From: Streptomyces musisoli
GTDB taxonomy: Bacteria; Actinomycetota; Actinomycetes; Streptomycetales; Streptomycetaceae
DNA length: 64,000 nt
Direction: 5' to 3'
Assembly (NCBI RefSeq): GCF_016741855.1
Contig: NZ_JAERRH010000004.1
Coordinates: forward strand, 372,001-436,000
The notes under the pieces were generated by a model that was not told the origin of the DNA, did not search any database, and was given only the letters and a program-made list of their open reading frames with translations. Positions 35,163 to 43,680 of the stretch are shown here, piece after piece. The position numbers and the translations under genes were made by a program. How positions within the stretch are numbered: the first letter of the stretch is position 1; the number at the start of each line of letters is the position of its first letter.

Positions 35163-36504
35163 AGCGCCGCGTCAGCGCCCGGGCCCGGCGGGCGAGCCGG
35201 CGCACGGTCGCGTTGCGCGGGATGAACGACAGCTGCGCGGGCACCGCGCCCGGCAGGGCCAGCGCGGTCAGCCGGCGGCGCTTGAAGTAGCGCCAGGTGT
35301 GCGGGTCGAGGTGCCGGGCGAGGTACCGCTCGGCCGCCCCGCGCAGCTGGGGGTAGATCTTCGGCTGCATGGCGAAGCCCACCGCCCGCAGGAGCGCGGC
35401 CAGTTCGTCCACGCGGTCCCGTGAAGGCATCGACCAGCCGGACACGCCCGCGCCGTCCCCGAGGTCCGGCAGCAGCGCGTCCGCGATGGTGACCGGGACC
35501 CGGTTGCTGTTCTGGTACGGCGCGAGCCGGGCCAGTACGGTGTCGGTGCCGACGCGGGCGACGGGCAGCCCGTACAACGCGGCCGCCGTGAACAGCGCGG
35601 TGGAGAAGCAGCCCACGACCAGCGCGGGGCGCAGCCGCCGGAAGGCCACCTCGGCGAGCACGGGCACGTCCAGCAGTGTCAGTTCGGCGCCCAGCCGCTC
35701 CGCCTCCGCCTGGAGCAGCCGCGACCAGCGGGCGGGAGCCACCGGGTGCGGCTTGAACACCAGCCTGCGATGGCCGAGCGCCACCGCACCGCGCACCATC
35801 CGCAGGTGCAGCTCCTCCTCCTCGGCGGCGCTGAGGATCTCCAGCGCGGAGAGGTACTGGCCGAGGAGCAGCGCGGGCCGCGGCTCGCCGGTGCCCGGCA
35901 GCTCGGTGTCGTCCTCGGCGAGTTCCTCCAGCACCTTCAGGAACACCTCGGTGGGCACCAGTTCCGGCCGCACACCGAACTCGGTGAGCAGCAGCGGGGT
36001 CAGCCCGGGGACCAGGTCGAGGTGGAGCAGGCGTTCGATGCGCGTGCCGACCAGCGGGTCGATCTTGTCGCGCGTGGGGCCATAGCTTATGAGGCCGTCG
36101 GCGTAGACGTCGACGGGAGCGCCGGTGAACAGCTGGCACAGCGCGAGGGCCGGATTGACCTGCACGGACTCCACCGTGAGCCGGATCCGGTCGTCCCCGA
36201 GGTCCCACAGCAGCCGTACGTACCGCTCCCACATGGGGATGTCGTTGGCGCGCGGGCCCCAGCCGCTGGGGTGCAGGGGCGCGATGGTCTCGTTCCAGGA
36301 CAGCACCGCGTCGAAGCGGTCGCCGATGCTCCGGAAGCCCGGCATCCGGTCCACGGACGGCGTGGTCTCGGGATTGGCCGCGTTGTTGGTGACGACGAGC
36401 AGCCGGCGGTCGGCCGGTTCGAACAGCCCGGCGTCGAGCGCGGCGGCCAGGGTGGCCGCCCCGTACAGCGTCGACGCGCAGAAGATGTGGGTGGTACGAG
36501 GCAT
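35161..36504 (-). CDS. Polysialyltransferase-like glycosyltransferase (copy B)
   Basis: A 447-residue homologue of the protein at 32207. The same blocks occur in the same order: HIFCASTLYGAATLAAALDAG, VYADGLISYGPTRDKI, LLGQYLSALEIL, VFKPHPVAPARWS (HP motif), VVGCFSTALFTAAALYGLPV and the end YFKRRRLTALALPG. The ATG overlaps the stop of the GT2 gene as ATGA, exactly as in copy A, but the pair is on the opposite strand. Divergence between copies is substantial, so they may use different acceptors or linkages. The role in wall glycopolymer synthesis is inferred from the NeuA/NeuB-like genes nearby. Confidence 0.78.
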   Translation of the reverse strand: MPRTTHIFCASTLYGAATLAAALDAGLFEPADRRLLVVTNNAANPETTPSVDRMPGFRSIGDRFDAVLSWNETIAPLHPSGWGPRANDIPMWERYVRLLWDLGDDRIRLTVESVQVNPALALCQLFTGAPVDVYADGLISYGPTRDKIDPLVGTRIERLLHLDLVPGLTPLLLTEFGVRPELVPTEVFLKVLEELAEDDTELPGTGEPRPALLLGQYLSALEILSAAEEEELHLRMVRGAVALGHRRLVFKPHPVAPARWSRLLQAEAERLGAELTLLDVPVLAEVAFRRLRPALVVGCFSTALFTAAALYGLPVARVGTDTVLARLAPYQNSNRVPVTIADALLPDLGDGAGVSGWSMPSRDRVDELAALLRAVGFAMQPKIYPQLRGAAERYLARHLDPHTWRYFKRRRLTALALPGAVPAQLSFIPRNATVRRLARRARALTRR

Positions 36505-37484
36505 CAGGCGGCCACCGTCCGAGCGGCCGCCGGACGGCGCCTGACCCGCCGCAGCCGGCTCGCGCGCTGCGGGTCCATCGAGTCCAGGACCTGGGCCAGC
36601 ACGTCCTGCGGCAGTCTTCTCAGCGCCCCCGCGCTCAGGGAGCGCAATTGTCGAGCCACGGCGGGTTCGAACCTCTCGATCGATCCGAGATGATGAGCCA
36701 TGATGGCGCAATAGGTGCGCACGGCTTTCGGTAGCAGCTTATCGGCCTCGGGATCCCGCGCCGTTTCCTCGATCACCTGGTCGAATGCGCGAATGAAATC
36801 CAGTTGTCGGACATCACCGATCTGAGTGAGTGACGAAGCGACGCCGCGCCGGTAATAGACGCCGAGCAGCCCGACGGCCGCGAAGGACTCCGCCTCCCGG
36901 TGCAGTTTCCAGATCCACGGCCGGTCCTCGGCCGTGCGCAGCCCGTGGGTGAAGTGCAGCAGCCCCCGGTCGACGAGCCGGCGGTGGTAGACACCCGCCC
37001 ACGCGTACGCGTAGTCGACGGAGGTGGACCGGTCGGCGGGCAGGATCGCCTCCCGGGGATCCAGCACGACACCGCGGCGGCCCTGCGGCACCCGGTGGAT
37101 GGACCGGTTCCGGCCGGTGCACTGCACATGGTCGGTACGGATGAAGTCGCAGCCCAGCTCGTCCATGGCGGCGACCAGCTGCGGGTAGTAGCCCGGAGCC
37201 AGCCAGTCGTCTCCGTCCAGGAACGTCAGGTACTCGCCGCGCGCCCGGTCGATACCGGTGTTGCGCGCGGTCGCGAGCCCTCCGTTCTGCTCGTGTCTGA
37301 CCAGGACCGCGCCGGGCAGTTCGCGTTCCGCGCGCGCGAGGATCTCCGGTGTCTCGTCGCGCGAGCAGTCGTCGACGAGAATGAATTCGAAGTCCTCACG
37401 CGTGTTCGCACGCAGGCTCTTCAGCGTGTCTGGCGCGTATTGCTGGACGTTGTAGAAGGGCACGATGACCGAGAGCTTCACCAC
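36504..37484 (-). CDS. Family 2 glycosyltransferase (copy B)
   Basis: A 326-residue GT2 enzyme with LSVIVPFYNVQQYAPDTLKS, FILVDDCSRDETPEIL (a canonical DD where copy A has ED), GGLATARNTGIDRA and FLDGDDWLAPGY. The C-terminal half is nearly collinear with copy A (TEDRPW-type block GLRTAEDRPWIWKLHREAES, then SSLTQIGDVRQLDF). GTG 37484 or 37481 starts the conserved core; the ribosome site is weak. The stretch 36620-36860 is a little less GC-rich than its surroundings. It is divergent from the gene at 37683 across a relatively AT-rich 198-bp gap, which probably holds two promoters. Confidence 0.87.
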   Translation of the reverse strand: MVKLSVIVPFYNVQQYAPDTLKSLRANTREDFEFILVDDCSRDETPEILARAERELPGAVLVRHEQNGGLATARNTGIDRARGEYLTFLDGDDWLAPGYYPQLVAAMDELGCDFIRTDHVQCTGRNRSIHRVPQGRRGVVLDPREAILPADRSTSVDYAYAWAGVYHRRLVDRGLLHFTHGLRTAEDRPWIWKLHREAESFAAVGLLGVYYRRGVASSLTQIGDVRQLDFIRAFDQVIEETARDPEADKLLPKAVRTYCAIMAHHLGSIERFEPAVARQLRSLSAGALRRLPQDVLAQVLDSMDPQRASRLRRVRRRPAAARTVAA

Positions 37485-37682
37485 GCGGATGACGTTAGAG
37501 GGAAGCCCGGCCCGCGTCCTGACCGTCTCCTTGATTCCAGGTGAACTGCGCGTGGCAAAGCTGTGAACCAGGCTTTTTCCCGGCGTGATCGGAGCCTGAT
37601 TCGCCATTCGGCGATGTGCTGTTAACCGTTTGTTGCATTCCGGTTGGGCGGAACCTCGGAATCGCTTCCTAGCGTCTTCGAC
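37485..37682. promoter_or_regulatory. Divergent promoter region of the glycopolymer locus
   Basis: 198 bp between divergent genes with a low-GC core (around 37560-37665) including GTGCTGTTAACCGTTTGTTG. It likely holds the promoters of the transferase pair B and of the nonulosonate synthesis operon. No clear operator palindrome was found. Confidence 0.5.
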
Positions 37683-39011
37683 GTGCCAGCAAGTGCTACG
37701 AAGTCCCTGCGGGTCGCCGTCCTCGCGGACTCCGACACCCGCTGGAAGTGGGGCGCGCTCACCGCGCAGCGCCTCACTCCCGCGGCTGCCGAGGTCCGGC
37801 TCGACGGCTACCTCCTGCGGGGACGCGCCACTCCAACCGCCCGCCAGCTCGGGGAAGTCGGCGTCCAGGCGGACTCCCTGCGCGAGGTCACCGGCGTCGA
37901 GTTCCTGAGCGCGATGACCGGGGAGCCGTACGACGTCCTCGTCCTCGCCCTGGTCGGCGGCGGCGTCCAGGCGATGCTGCACGGGCTGCGCGCCGCGTGG
38001 GGCTCCGGAAAGCGCCCCGTGGTCGTCACCGGCTACGTCGGAGTCGTCTACGAGAAGCTCGCCGACGGGCTGCTGCTGCGGCACGGCGCCGACCTCGTCC
38101 TCGCCAACTCCCGCCACGACGCGGACCGGTTCCGGTCCGTGTACGAGGGGGTGGGCGCCGACGCCTCCTCGGTCACCGAGGTCGCGCTGCCCTTCCTCGG
38201 CGGTGCGCCCTACGCCGGCGGACACGACCCGTTCACCGTGGTGTTCGCCGCCCAGCCGTCCGTGCCGGACAACCGCACAGACCGTGCCTACCTGCTCGAC
38301 CGCCTCATCGGACACGCCCGCAAGCACCCCGAGCGCGAGGTGCTGCTGAAGCTGCGCTCCAAGCCCGGCGAACACACCACCCACATCGAGGAACTGCCGT
38401 ACCAGAAGCTGGTGCAGGGCAAGGACCTGCCGGCCAACTTCCGCCTGGTGTACGGGCACATGGGCGAGGTGCTCGACCGCACCGACCTGCTGGTCACGGT
38501 CAGCTCCACCGCCGCCCTGGAGGCCCTGCACCGCCGCATCCCCACGGCCGTCCTCACCGACCTCGGGGTGCGTGAGGTGCTCGGCAACCACCACTTCACC
38601 GGCTCCGGCTGCCTCGCCTCCTGGGAGCAGCTCGACGCCGGGCACCGGCCGGTGCCGGACGAGGAGTGGGTGGCCCGGCAGGGTGTGGCCGCCGGGGGCG
38701 CCTCCTCGGGGGCGGGGTCGTACGCCACCGCGTTCGACACCGCCCGCGAGCGCATCGCCAAGCTGCTGGACCGGCCAGGGGGGCTGCCGCCCCTGAACCC
38801 CTACTACACCACCGAGACGGCGCCCGGCTATCTGCCCGGCATCCTCGCCCGCCACCACCTCGGCCCCGACGGCGTCCCGCTGCCCGGCGCGCCCGCCGCC
38901 GACAAGGCGCCCGGCCCCGTCCGGCAGATCGTGCGCCGCGCCGCGCGCGGCGCCTACCGGCACGGCGTCCAGCGGGTCGCCCCCGTGATCCGGCGGATGG
39001 GCGAACTGTGA
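37683..39011 (+). CDS. Putative GT-B fold glycosyltransferase of the glycopolymer locus
   Basis: A 442-residue soluble protein. It opens with LRVAVLADSDTRWKWGALTA and has VVVTGYVGVVYEKLADGLLL, LLKLRSKPGEHTTH and LLVTVSSTAALEALHRRIPT, which resembles the Ser-Ser/Thr nucleotide-sugar motif of polysialyltransferase-like and CDP-glycerol transferase-like GT-B enzymes. It contains no signal peptide. The GTG has a weak ribosome site; the N-terminus is set by the conserved LRVAVLAD strand. It is the first gene of an operon with the CMP-sugar synthetase (23-bp gap) and the NeuB-like synthase. A transferase role is inferred; its substrate is unknown. Confidence 0.65.
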   Translation: MPASATKSLRVAVLADSDTRWKWGALTAQRLTPAAAEVRLDGYLLRGRATPTARQLGEVGVQADSLREVTGVEFLSAMTGEPYDVLVLALVGGGVQAMLHGLRAAWGSGKRPVVVTGYVGVVYEKLADGLLLRHGADLVLANSRHDADRFRSVYEGVGADASSVTEVALPFLGGAPYAGGHDPFTVVFAAQPSVPDNRTDRAYLLDRLIGHARKHPEREVLLKLRSKPGEHTTHIEELPYQKLVQGKDLPANFRLVYGHMGEVLDRTDLLVTVSSTAALEALHRRIPTAVLTDLGVREVLGNHHFTGSGCLASWEQLDAGHRPVPDEEWVARQGVAAGGASSGAGSYATAFDTARERIAKLLDRPGGLPPLNPYYTTETAPGYLPGILARHHLGPDGVPLPGAPAADKAPGPVRQIVRRAARGAYRHGVQRVAPVIRRMGEL

Positions 39012-39034
39012 CCTCTTCGCAAGGAGTAGACCCC

Positions 39035-40264
39035 ATGTCCCACTCGGAAGCCGGCCCAGGACCCTCGGTCCGCCGGGTGCTCGCGGTGATCCCGGCACGC
39101 GGCGGCTCCAAGGGCGTGCCCGCCAAGAACCTCGCCCCCGTCGGCGGTGTCCCGCTGGTGGCGCGCGCGGTGCGGGAGTGCCGGGCCACCCGGCTGGTGA
39201 CCGATGTGGTCGTCTCCACCGACGACCAGGCCATCGCCGCCGCAGCCCGGGAGGCCGGCGCGGAGGTCGTGCTGCGGCCCGCCGCCATCGCGGGGGACAC
39301 CGCCACCTCGGAGGCCGCGGTGGTGCACGCCATGGACACCCACGAGGCGCTGCACGGCGCCCCGGTCGACGTGGTCCTGCTCGTGCAGTGCACCAGCCCG
39401 TTCCTGCTCCGCGAGGACATCGACAAGGTGGCCGCCGCGGTGGCCGAGAAGGGCGCCGACACCGCCGTCACCGTGGCCCCCTTCCACGGCTTCGTCTGGC
39501 GCGAGGCCGACGCCGAGTCCGAGGGCGGGGTGGGCGTCAACCACGACAAGTCCTACCGTCCGCGCCGCCAGGACCGTCCCCAGGACTTCCTGGAGACCGG
39601 CGCCGCCTACGCGATGGACGCGGCCGGCTTCCGTGAGCACCGGCACCGCTTCTTCGGCCGGACCGAGCTGGTCCGCACCGACCCGGCCCGGGTGCTGGAG
39701 ATCGACGACCCGCACGACCTGGCGCGGGCCCGGGCCCTCGCCCCCCTCTTCGACGCGGACCGTCCCGGTTCGCTGCCGACCGTCGACGACATCGACGCGG
39801 TCGTACTGGACTTCGACGGCACCCAGACCGACGACCGGGTGCTGATCGACTCCGACGGACGGGAGATCGTCGCCGTGCACCGCGGCGACGGACTCGGCAT
39901 CGCGGCCCTCCGCAGGAGCGGCCTGAAGCTGCTGATCCTGTCCACGGAACAGAACCCCGTCGTCGCCGCCCGCGCACGGAAGCTGCGGATCCCCGTGCTG
40001 CACGGCATCGACCGGAAAGACCTCGCGCTGAAGCAGTGGTGCGAGGAGCAGGGCATCGCGCCGGAGCGCGTGCTCTACGTCGGCAACGACGTCAACGACC
40101 TCCCGTGCTTCGCCCTCGTCGGCTGGCCCGTGGCGGTCGCGAGCGCTCACGACGTCGTACGCGGCGCCGCACGCGCGGTCACCACCGTCCCCGGCGGTGA
40201 CGGCGCCATCCGAGAGATCGCCAGCTGGATCCTCGGCCCCTCTCTCGATTCCCTCCCCAAGTAA
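39035..40264 (+). CDS. CMP-nonulosonate (CMP-Kdn/NeuNAc-like) synthetase fused to KdsC-like HAD phosphatase
   Basis: A 409-residue two-domain enzyme. Residues about 14-235 are a CMP-acylneuraminate cytidylyltransferase: VIPARGGSKGVPAKNLAPV at 19-37, VVSTDDQAIA, LVQCTSPFL and the FLETGAAYAMD block. Residues about 250-409 are a HAD phosphatase like KdsC: DFDGTQTDD with nucleophile D259, the motif II Ser in LILSTEQ, Lys in GIDRKDLALKQW and GNDVNDLPCF. All catalytic positions look intact, so the protein could dephosphorylate the 9-phosphate and then make the CMP-sugar. The start has AAGGAG 8 bp upstream. NeuB follows after 13 bp. Confidence 0.9.
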   Translation: MSHSEAGPGPSVRRVLAVIPARGGSKGVPAKNLAPVGGVPLVARAVRECRATRLVTDVVVSTDDQAIAAAAREAGAEVVLRPAAIAGDTATSEAAVVHAMDTHEALHGAPVDVVLLVQCTSPFLLREDIDKVAAAVAEKGADTAVTVAPFHGFVWREADAESEGGVGVNHDKSYRPRRQDRPQDFLETGAAYAMDAAGFREHRHRFFGRTELVRTDPARVLEIDDPHDLARARALAPLFDADRPGSLPTVDDIDAVVLDFDGTQTDDRVLIDSDGREIVAVHRGDGLGIAALRRSGLKLLILSTEQNPVVAARARKLRIPVLHGIDRKDLALKQWCEEQGIAPERVLYVGNDVNDLPCFALVGWPVAVASAHDVVRGAARAVTTVPGGDGAIREIASWILGPSLDSLPK

Positions 40265-40277
40265 GGACACCCCCCTG

Positions 40278-41216
40278 ATGAGCACCAACTCCCGTCTGCG
40301 TACGTTCGGTTCGCGCGAGGTCGGCCCCGGCCGTCCCGTCTACATCTGCGGCGAGATCGGCATCAACCACAACGGTGAGCTGGAGAACGCGTTCAAGCTG
40401 ATCGACGTGGCCGCCGAAGCCGGCTGCGACGCCGTGAAGTTCCAGAAGCGCACCCCCGAGATCTGCACCCCCCGCGACCAGTGGGACATCGAGCGCGACA
40501 CCCCCTGGGGCCGGATGACCTACATCGACTACCGCCACCGCGTGGAGTTCGGCGAGGACGAGTACCGCCGGATCGACGAGTACTGCAAGGAGAAGGGGAT
40601 CGACTGGTTCGCCTCCCCGTGGGACACCGAGGCCGTCGCCTTCCTGGAGAAGTTCGACGTCCCCGCCCACAAGGTGGCCTCCGCCTCCCTGACCGACGAC
40701 GAACTGCTGCGCGCCCTGCGCGGCACCGGCCGCTCGGTCATCCTCTCCACCGGCATGTCCACCCCGAAGCAGATCCGCCACGCGGTCGAGGTCCTCGGCA
40801 GCGACAACATCCTCATGTGCCACGCCACCTCCACCTACCCGGCCAAGGCCGAGGAGCTGAACCTCCGCGTGATCAACACGCTGGAGAAGGAGTTCCCGAA
40901 CGTCCCGATCGGCTACTCCGGCCACGAGACCGGCCTCCAGACCACCCTCGCCGCGGTCGCGCTCGGGGCGACCTTCGTCGAGCGCCACATCACCCTCGAC
41001 CGCGCCATGTGGGGCTCCGACCAGGCCGCCTCGGTGGAGCCGCAGGGCCTCGTCCGCCTCGTCCGCGACATCCGCACCATCGAGGCCTCCCTCGGTGACG
41101 GCGTCAAGAAGGTGTACGAGTCCGAGCAGGGCCCGATGAAGAAGCTGCGCCGCGTCGCCGGCGTCGTCGCCGAGGCGGAGATCGCCGCGGCGGCGGGCGA
41201 GCCGGTCTCGGTCTGA
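40278..41216 (+). CDS. NeuB-family nonulosonate synthase lacking the SAF domain
   Basis: A 312-residue aldolase-type synthase that condenses phosphoenolpyruvate with a C6 sugar or sugar phosphate. Visible features are YICGEIGINHNGELENAFKL, DAVKFQKRTPE, WFASPWDTEAVAFL, HKVASASLTDDELL, ILSTGMSTPKQI, IGYSGHETG and VERHITLDRAMWGSDQAAS. The two His that bind the metal in NeuB (GYSGH and ERH) are present. Typical NeuB has about 350 residues with a C-terminal SAF (antifreeze-like) domain; it is absent here, the protein ending soon after the barrel. With the fused phosphatase next door and no NeuC gene, Kdn is the likeliest product. Confidence 0.9.
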   Translation: MSTNSRLRTFGSREVGPGRPVYICGEIGINHNGELENAFKLIDVAAEAGCDAVKFQKRTPEICTPRDQWDIERDTPWGRMTYIDYRHRVEFGEDEYRRIDEYCKEKGIDWFASPWDTEAVAFLEKFDVPAHKVASASLTDDELLRALRGTGRSVILSTGMSTPKQIRHAVEVLGSDNILMCHATSTYPAKAEELNLRVINTLEKEFPNVPIGYSGHETGLQTTLAAVALGATFVERHITLDRAMWGSDQAASVEPQGLVRLVRDIRTIEASLGDGVKKVYESEQGPMKKLRRVAGVVAEAEIAAAAGEPVSV

Positions 41217-41263
41217 GCGCCCTGATCGCCTCAGTTTCCTTACGACGGGACGGTCGTACGCCG

Positions 41264-42409
41264 ATGAGCCCCCGCGCCGGTCAGGCCGGCCACCCTGCCC
41301 GCACGCTCGCCTTCGTGGAGAGCCCGGTACAGCTGCTGAACGTACTGGAGTGGGCGCACCTGAACGGCCGGCGCGGCGGCGCCGAGCCGGAACGGCCGGT
41401 CGTGCCCGCTCAGGCCCGGCGGGCGCCGGCCGGATCACCGCCGGCCGACGCGGAGCTCACCGTCGTGGTCCTCTCCCCGACGGACCCCATGACCCGGGGC
41501 CAGCTGCGCCGTATGGCGGACCTGGCCCGGGACGAGGGGTACCGGGTGCGCTGGGAGGAGGCGCGGGGCGGTACGACCGCGCCCTTCCACACGATCGGCG
41601 GCCTGGCGGGTTCCCTCCGCCGGGCCGACCGCATCGTCATGGGGGACCCGTTCTCCCGCTACGTACAGCTCCTGCTGACCATCACCCGGGCCAAGGACCT
41701 GGTCGTGGTCGACGACGGCACGGCGACGATGGAGTTCGTCGCCCAGCTGGCCCGCGGCGAACGCCTGGTCCGCTGGCACCGCAAGGGCGGCCGGCCCGGC
41801 CCCCGCGACCTGCTCTTCGCGCCGGTCTCCTCCTCCGCCCGGCGCCGCCTCACCCCGAGCGACGGCCGGCGCGTCGAGGTCTTCTCCTCCATGCCGGTGA
41901 CCGAGACCCCCGAGGGCGTCACCGTCACCGCCAACGACTTCGCCTGGACCCGCGCCCGCTTCGGGCCGCCGCGCATCACCAAGGGCGCGGACATGGTCGG
42001 CACCTCCCTGGTGGAGACCGGGGTGGTGGACGGCGACCGCTATCTGGAGGCCGTCCGCGCCCTGGCCAAGGCGCACGGCGCCGCCCGCTACTTCGCCCAC
42101 CGCCGCGAGAGCACCGACAAGCTGCACCGCCTGGCCGTCGAGACGGGTCTGGAGATAGTGCGTCCGGACCTCCCGCTGGAACTGATCGCCCGCCGTGGTC
42201 CCATCGGCCGGACGATCCTCAGCTTCCCCTCCACGGTCGTCCACACCCTCCCGCTGGCCCTGGCCGGCACGGGGGTTCGGGTCGCCGTCTGCGACATCGA
42301 CCCCGCCTGGCTCACGGAGACGGCCTCCCCCCGGGCCCAGGGCTTCCTGTCGGGAGTGACGGGCACGGCCCGGGACGTCCACCGCCTGGCAGCGGTAGCG
42401 CCGGCGTAA
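41264..42409 (+). CDS. Polysialyltransferase-family-like glycosyltransferase
   Basis: A 381-residue soluble protein opening with TLAFVESPVQLLNVLEWAHL, the N-terminal strand typical of sialyl- and polysialyltransferase-like GT-B proteins. The acidic motif is LVVVDDGTATMEFVA, the His-containing motif is RYFAHRRESTDKLHRLA and the Ser motif is LSFPSTVVHTLPLALAG. These match the D/E-D-G, H-P/R and S-S/T positions of CMP-sugar polymerases. It follows the NeuB-like gene by 47 bp and ends the operon before a strong hairpin. It is the best candidate here for using the CMP-nonulosonate; that is inference from motifs and gene order. Confidence 0.75.
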   Translation: MSPRAGQAGHPARTLAFVESPVQLLNVLEWAHLNGRRGGAEPERPVVPAQARRAPAGSPPADAELTVVVLSPTDPMTRGQLRRMADLARDEGYRVRWEEARGGTTAPFHTIGGLAGSLRRADRIVMGDPFSRYVQLLLTITRAKDLVVVDDGTATMEFVAQLARGERLVRWHRKGGRPGPRDLLFAPVSSSARRRLTPSDGRRVEVFSSMPVTETPEGVTVTANDFAWTRARFGPPRITKGADMVGTSLVETGVVDGDRYLEAVRALAKAHGAARYFAHRRESTDKLHRLAVETGLEIVRPDLPLELIARRGPIGRTILSFPSTVVHTLPLALAGTGVRVAVCDIDPAWLTETASPRAQGFLSGVTGTARDVHRLAAVAPA

Positions 42410-42434
42410 CCGGTCCGGTCGCCTGGATCCTCCA

Positions 42435-42480
42435 CCGCCTGTCCGGCCGCGCCGCGGGAGCGGAGCGGCCGGACAGGCGG
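42435..42480 (+). terminator. Terminator of the nonulosonate operon
   Basis: Perfect 16-bp stem (CCGCCTGTCCGGCCGC) with a 14-nt loop, 25 bp beyond the stop codon. Confidence 0.85.
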
Positions 42481-42673
42481 GCGTGCTTGCCGTGCCCACT
42501 GGTCCGTCGGCAATTCCGCTGCCTGGCACAGTCGGTGAAATACCTCGGTCACGGGTATGAGTACGCGTACTCAGGTGCCGCCTGATCACCCCCCATAAGG
42601 TCCTTCACGTTGCGCACCGACCATGCGCGATGAGGCAGCGGTCCGCCGCGATCGGGGAAACGGGGACGTCACG

Positions 42674-42828
42674 TAGGTCGGCACCAGTACCTCGAGCGAC
42701 GCCGCCGACGAGCTGGAGAAGATTCGCCGAGATGCTGAAAAGGGAACGGCCCAAGCTCGGTCTCCGGCTGCCACAAGGTGCCCGAGGGACAGAAGGACGA
42801 GCACTTCTGGAAGGTTCGGGAAAGATGA
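42674..42828 (+). pseudogene. Deleted relic of a paralogue of the downstream lipoprotein
   Basis: The stretch from about 42674 encodes VGTSTSSDAADELEKIRRDA, matching the post-lipobox segment AGTSTSGDAADAVEAV of the next gene. In another frame, 42760-42828 encodes VSGCHKVPEGQKDEHFWKV and a stop, matching that gene's C-terminus VSGCYRVPDGQKVEHF. The middle (roughly 300 bp) and the signal peptide are missing. The relic's stop overlaps the ATG of the intact gene as ATGA, as expected for a once-coupled tandem pair. Confidence 0.7.
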
Positions 42829-43403
42829 GATCCCTGGACGACGGGCGACAGAGTGGCGAAGCCCGGGCTCTTGACGTGAAGATCAAGCTGGGCGTCCTCG
42901 CGGTCGCCGTGTCCCTGGCGCTCACCACCCTCACCGGATGCGACTCGGCCGGTGACGATTCGGACGTCCCGTCCGCCGGCACGAGCACCTCGGGTGACGC
43001 CGCGGACGCTGTGGAAGCTGTCTCCAGCGGTATCCGCGAGCTGATCGGTGTCGAGGGGAGGACGTCCGACAGCCACGGGACGGTGACGGAGTGTTCCGGC
43101 AAGGACCCGGACACGTACTTCCGGATCCTCCATCCGTGGAGCTTCACCCCTACGGCCCCCGGCGACCTCGGAGCGGCCATGCAGCGGCTCAGGGCGGCAC
43201 TGCCGAAGCACGGCTGGAAGATCGTGGAGTACGGGCCGGACACCAGCAGGAACAAGAACGTGCAGCTCACGGCCGACAACGACGCGCAGAAGGCCGGCGT
43301 GCACATCGTCCGGACGGACAAGGACGAGCCCCCGATGCTGAGCGTGGATGTCGTCTCCGGCTGCTACCGGGTACCCGACGGCCAGAAGGTCGAGCACTTC
43401 TAG
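42825..43403 (+). CDS. Small secreted lipoprotein
   Basis: A 192-residue lipoprotein whose signal peptide ends in the lipobox LTGC (VSLALTTLTGCDSAGDDSDV), followed by a Ser/Ala/Asp-rich linker and a compact domain of about 120 residues ending in VSGCYRVPDGQKVEHF. ATG 42825 overlaps the stop of the upstream relic; GTG 42876 would give a shorter, more usual signal peptide. Two cysteines (TECSGKD and SGCYR) may form a disulfide. I do not recognise the family. It appears to be the surviving member of a tandem pair. Confidence 0.75.
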   Translation: MRSLDDGRQSGEARALDVKIKLGVLAVAVSLALTTLTGCDSAGDDSDVPSAGTSTSGDAADAVEAVSSGIRELIGVEGRTSDSHGTVTECSGKDPDTYFRILHPWSFTPTAPGDLGAAMQRLRAALPKHGWKIVEYGPDTSRNKNVQLTADNDAQKAGVHIVRTDKDEPPMLSVDVVSGCYRVPDGQKVEHF

Positions 43404-43680
43404 CGGCCCGGCGGCCTCGGCCCCCTGCGCGCGGTCGAGACGGTCACGCCCGCCGACGCCTCCGTGAGCCGGGTCACCGTGGGTCCGGTTCCTGGACATG
43501 ACGCGCGTGACACCGGTGATGCGTGGTATGCGTGGAAGGAGGAAAACAGAGGTCTTACCCATCACAGTCCGACGCCATGCGCTCGCCGGTCAGATTTTCT
43601 TCCCCTAACGGGCTGAACTTTTGTTGATCGAGGGGTAGTTGATCAGTGGGCGTCCTACCCTTCAGAGGGTGAAGCAATTG

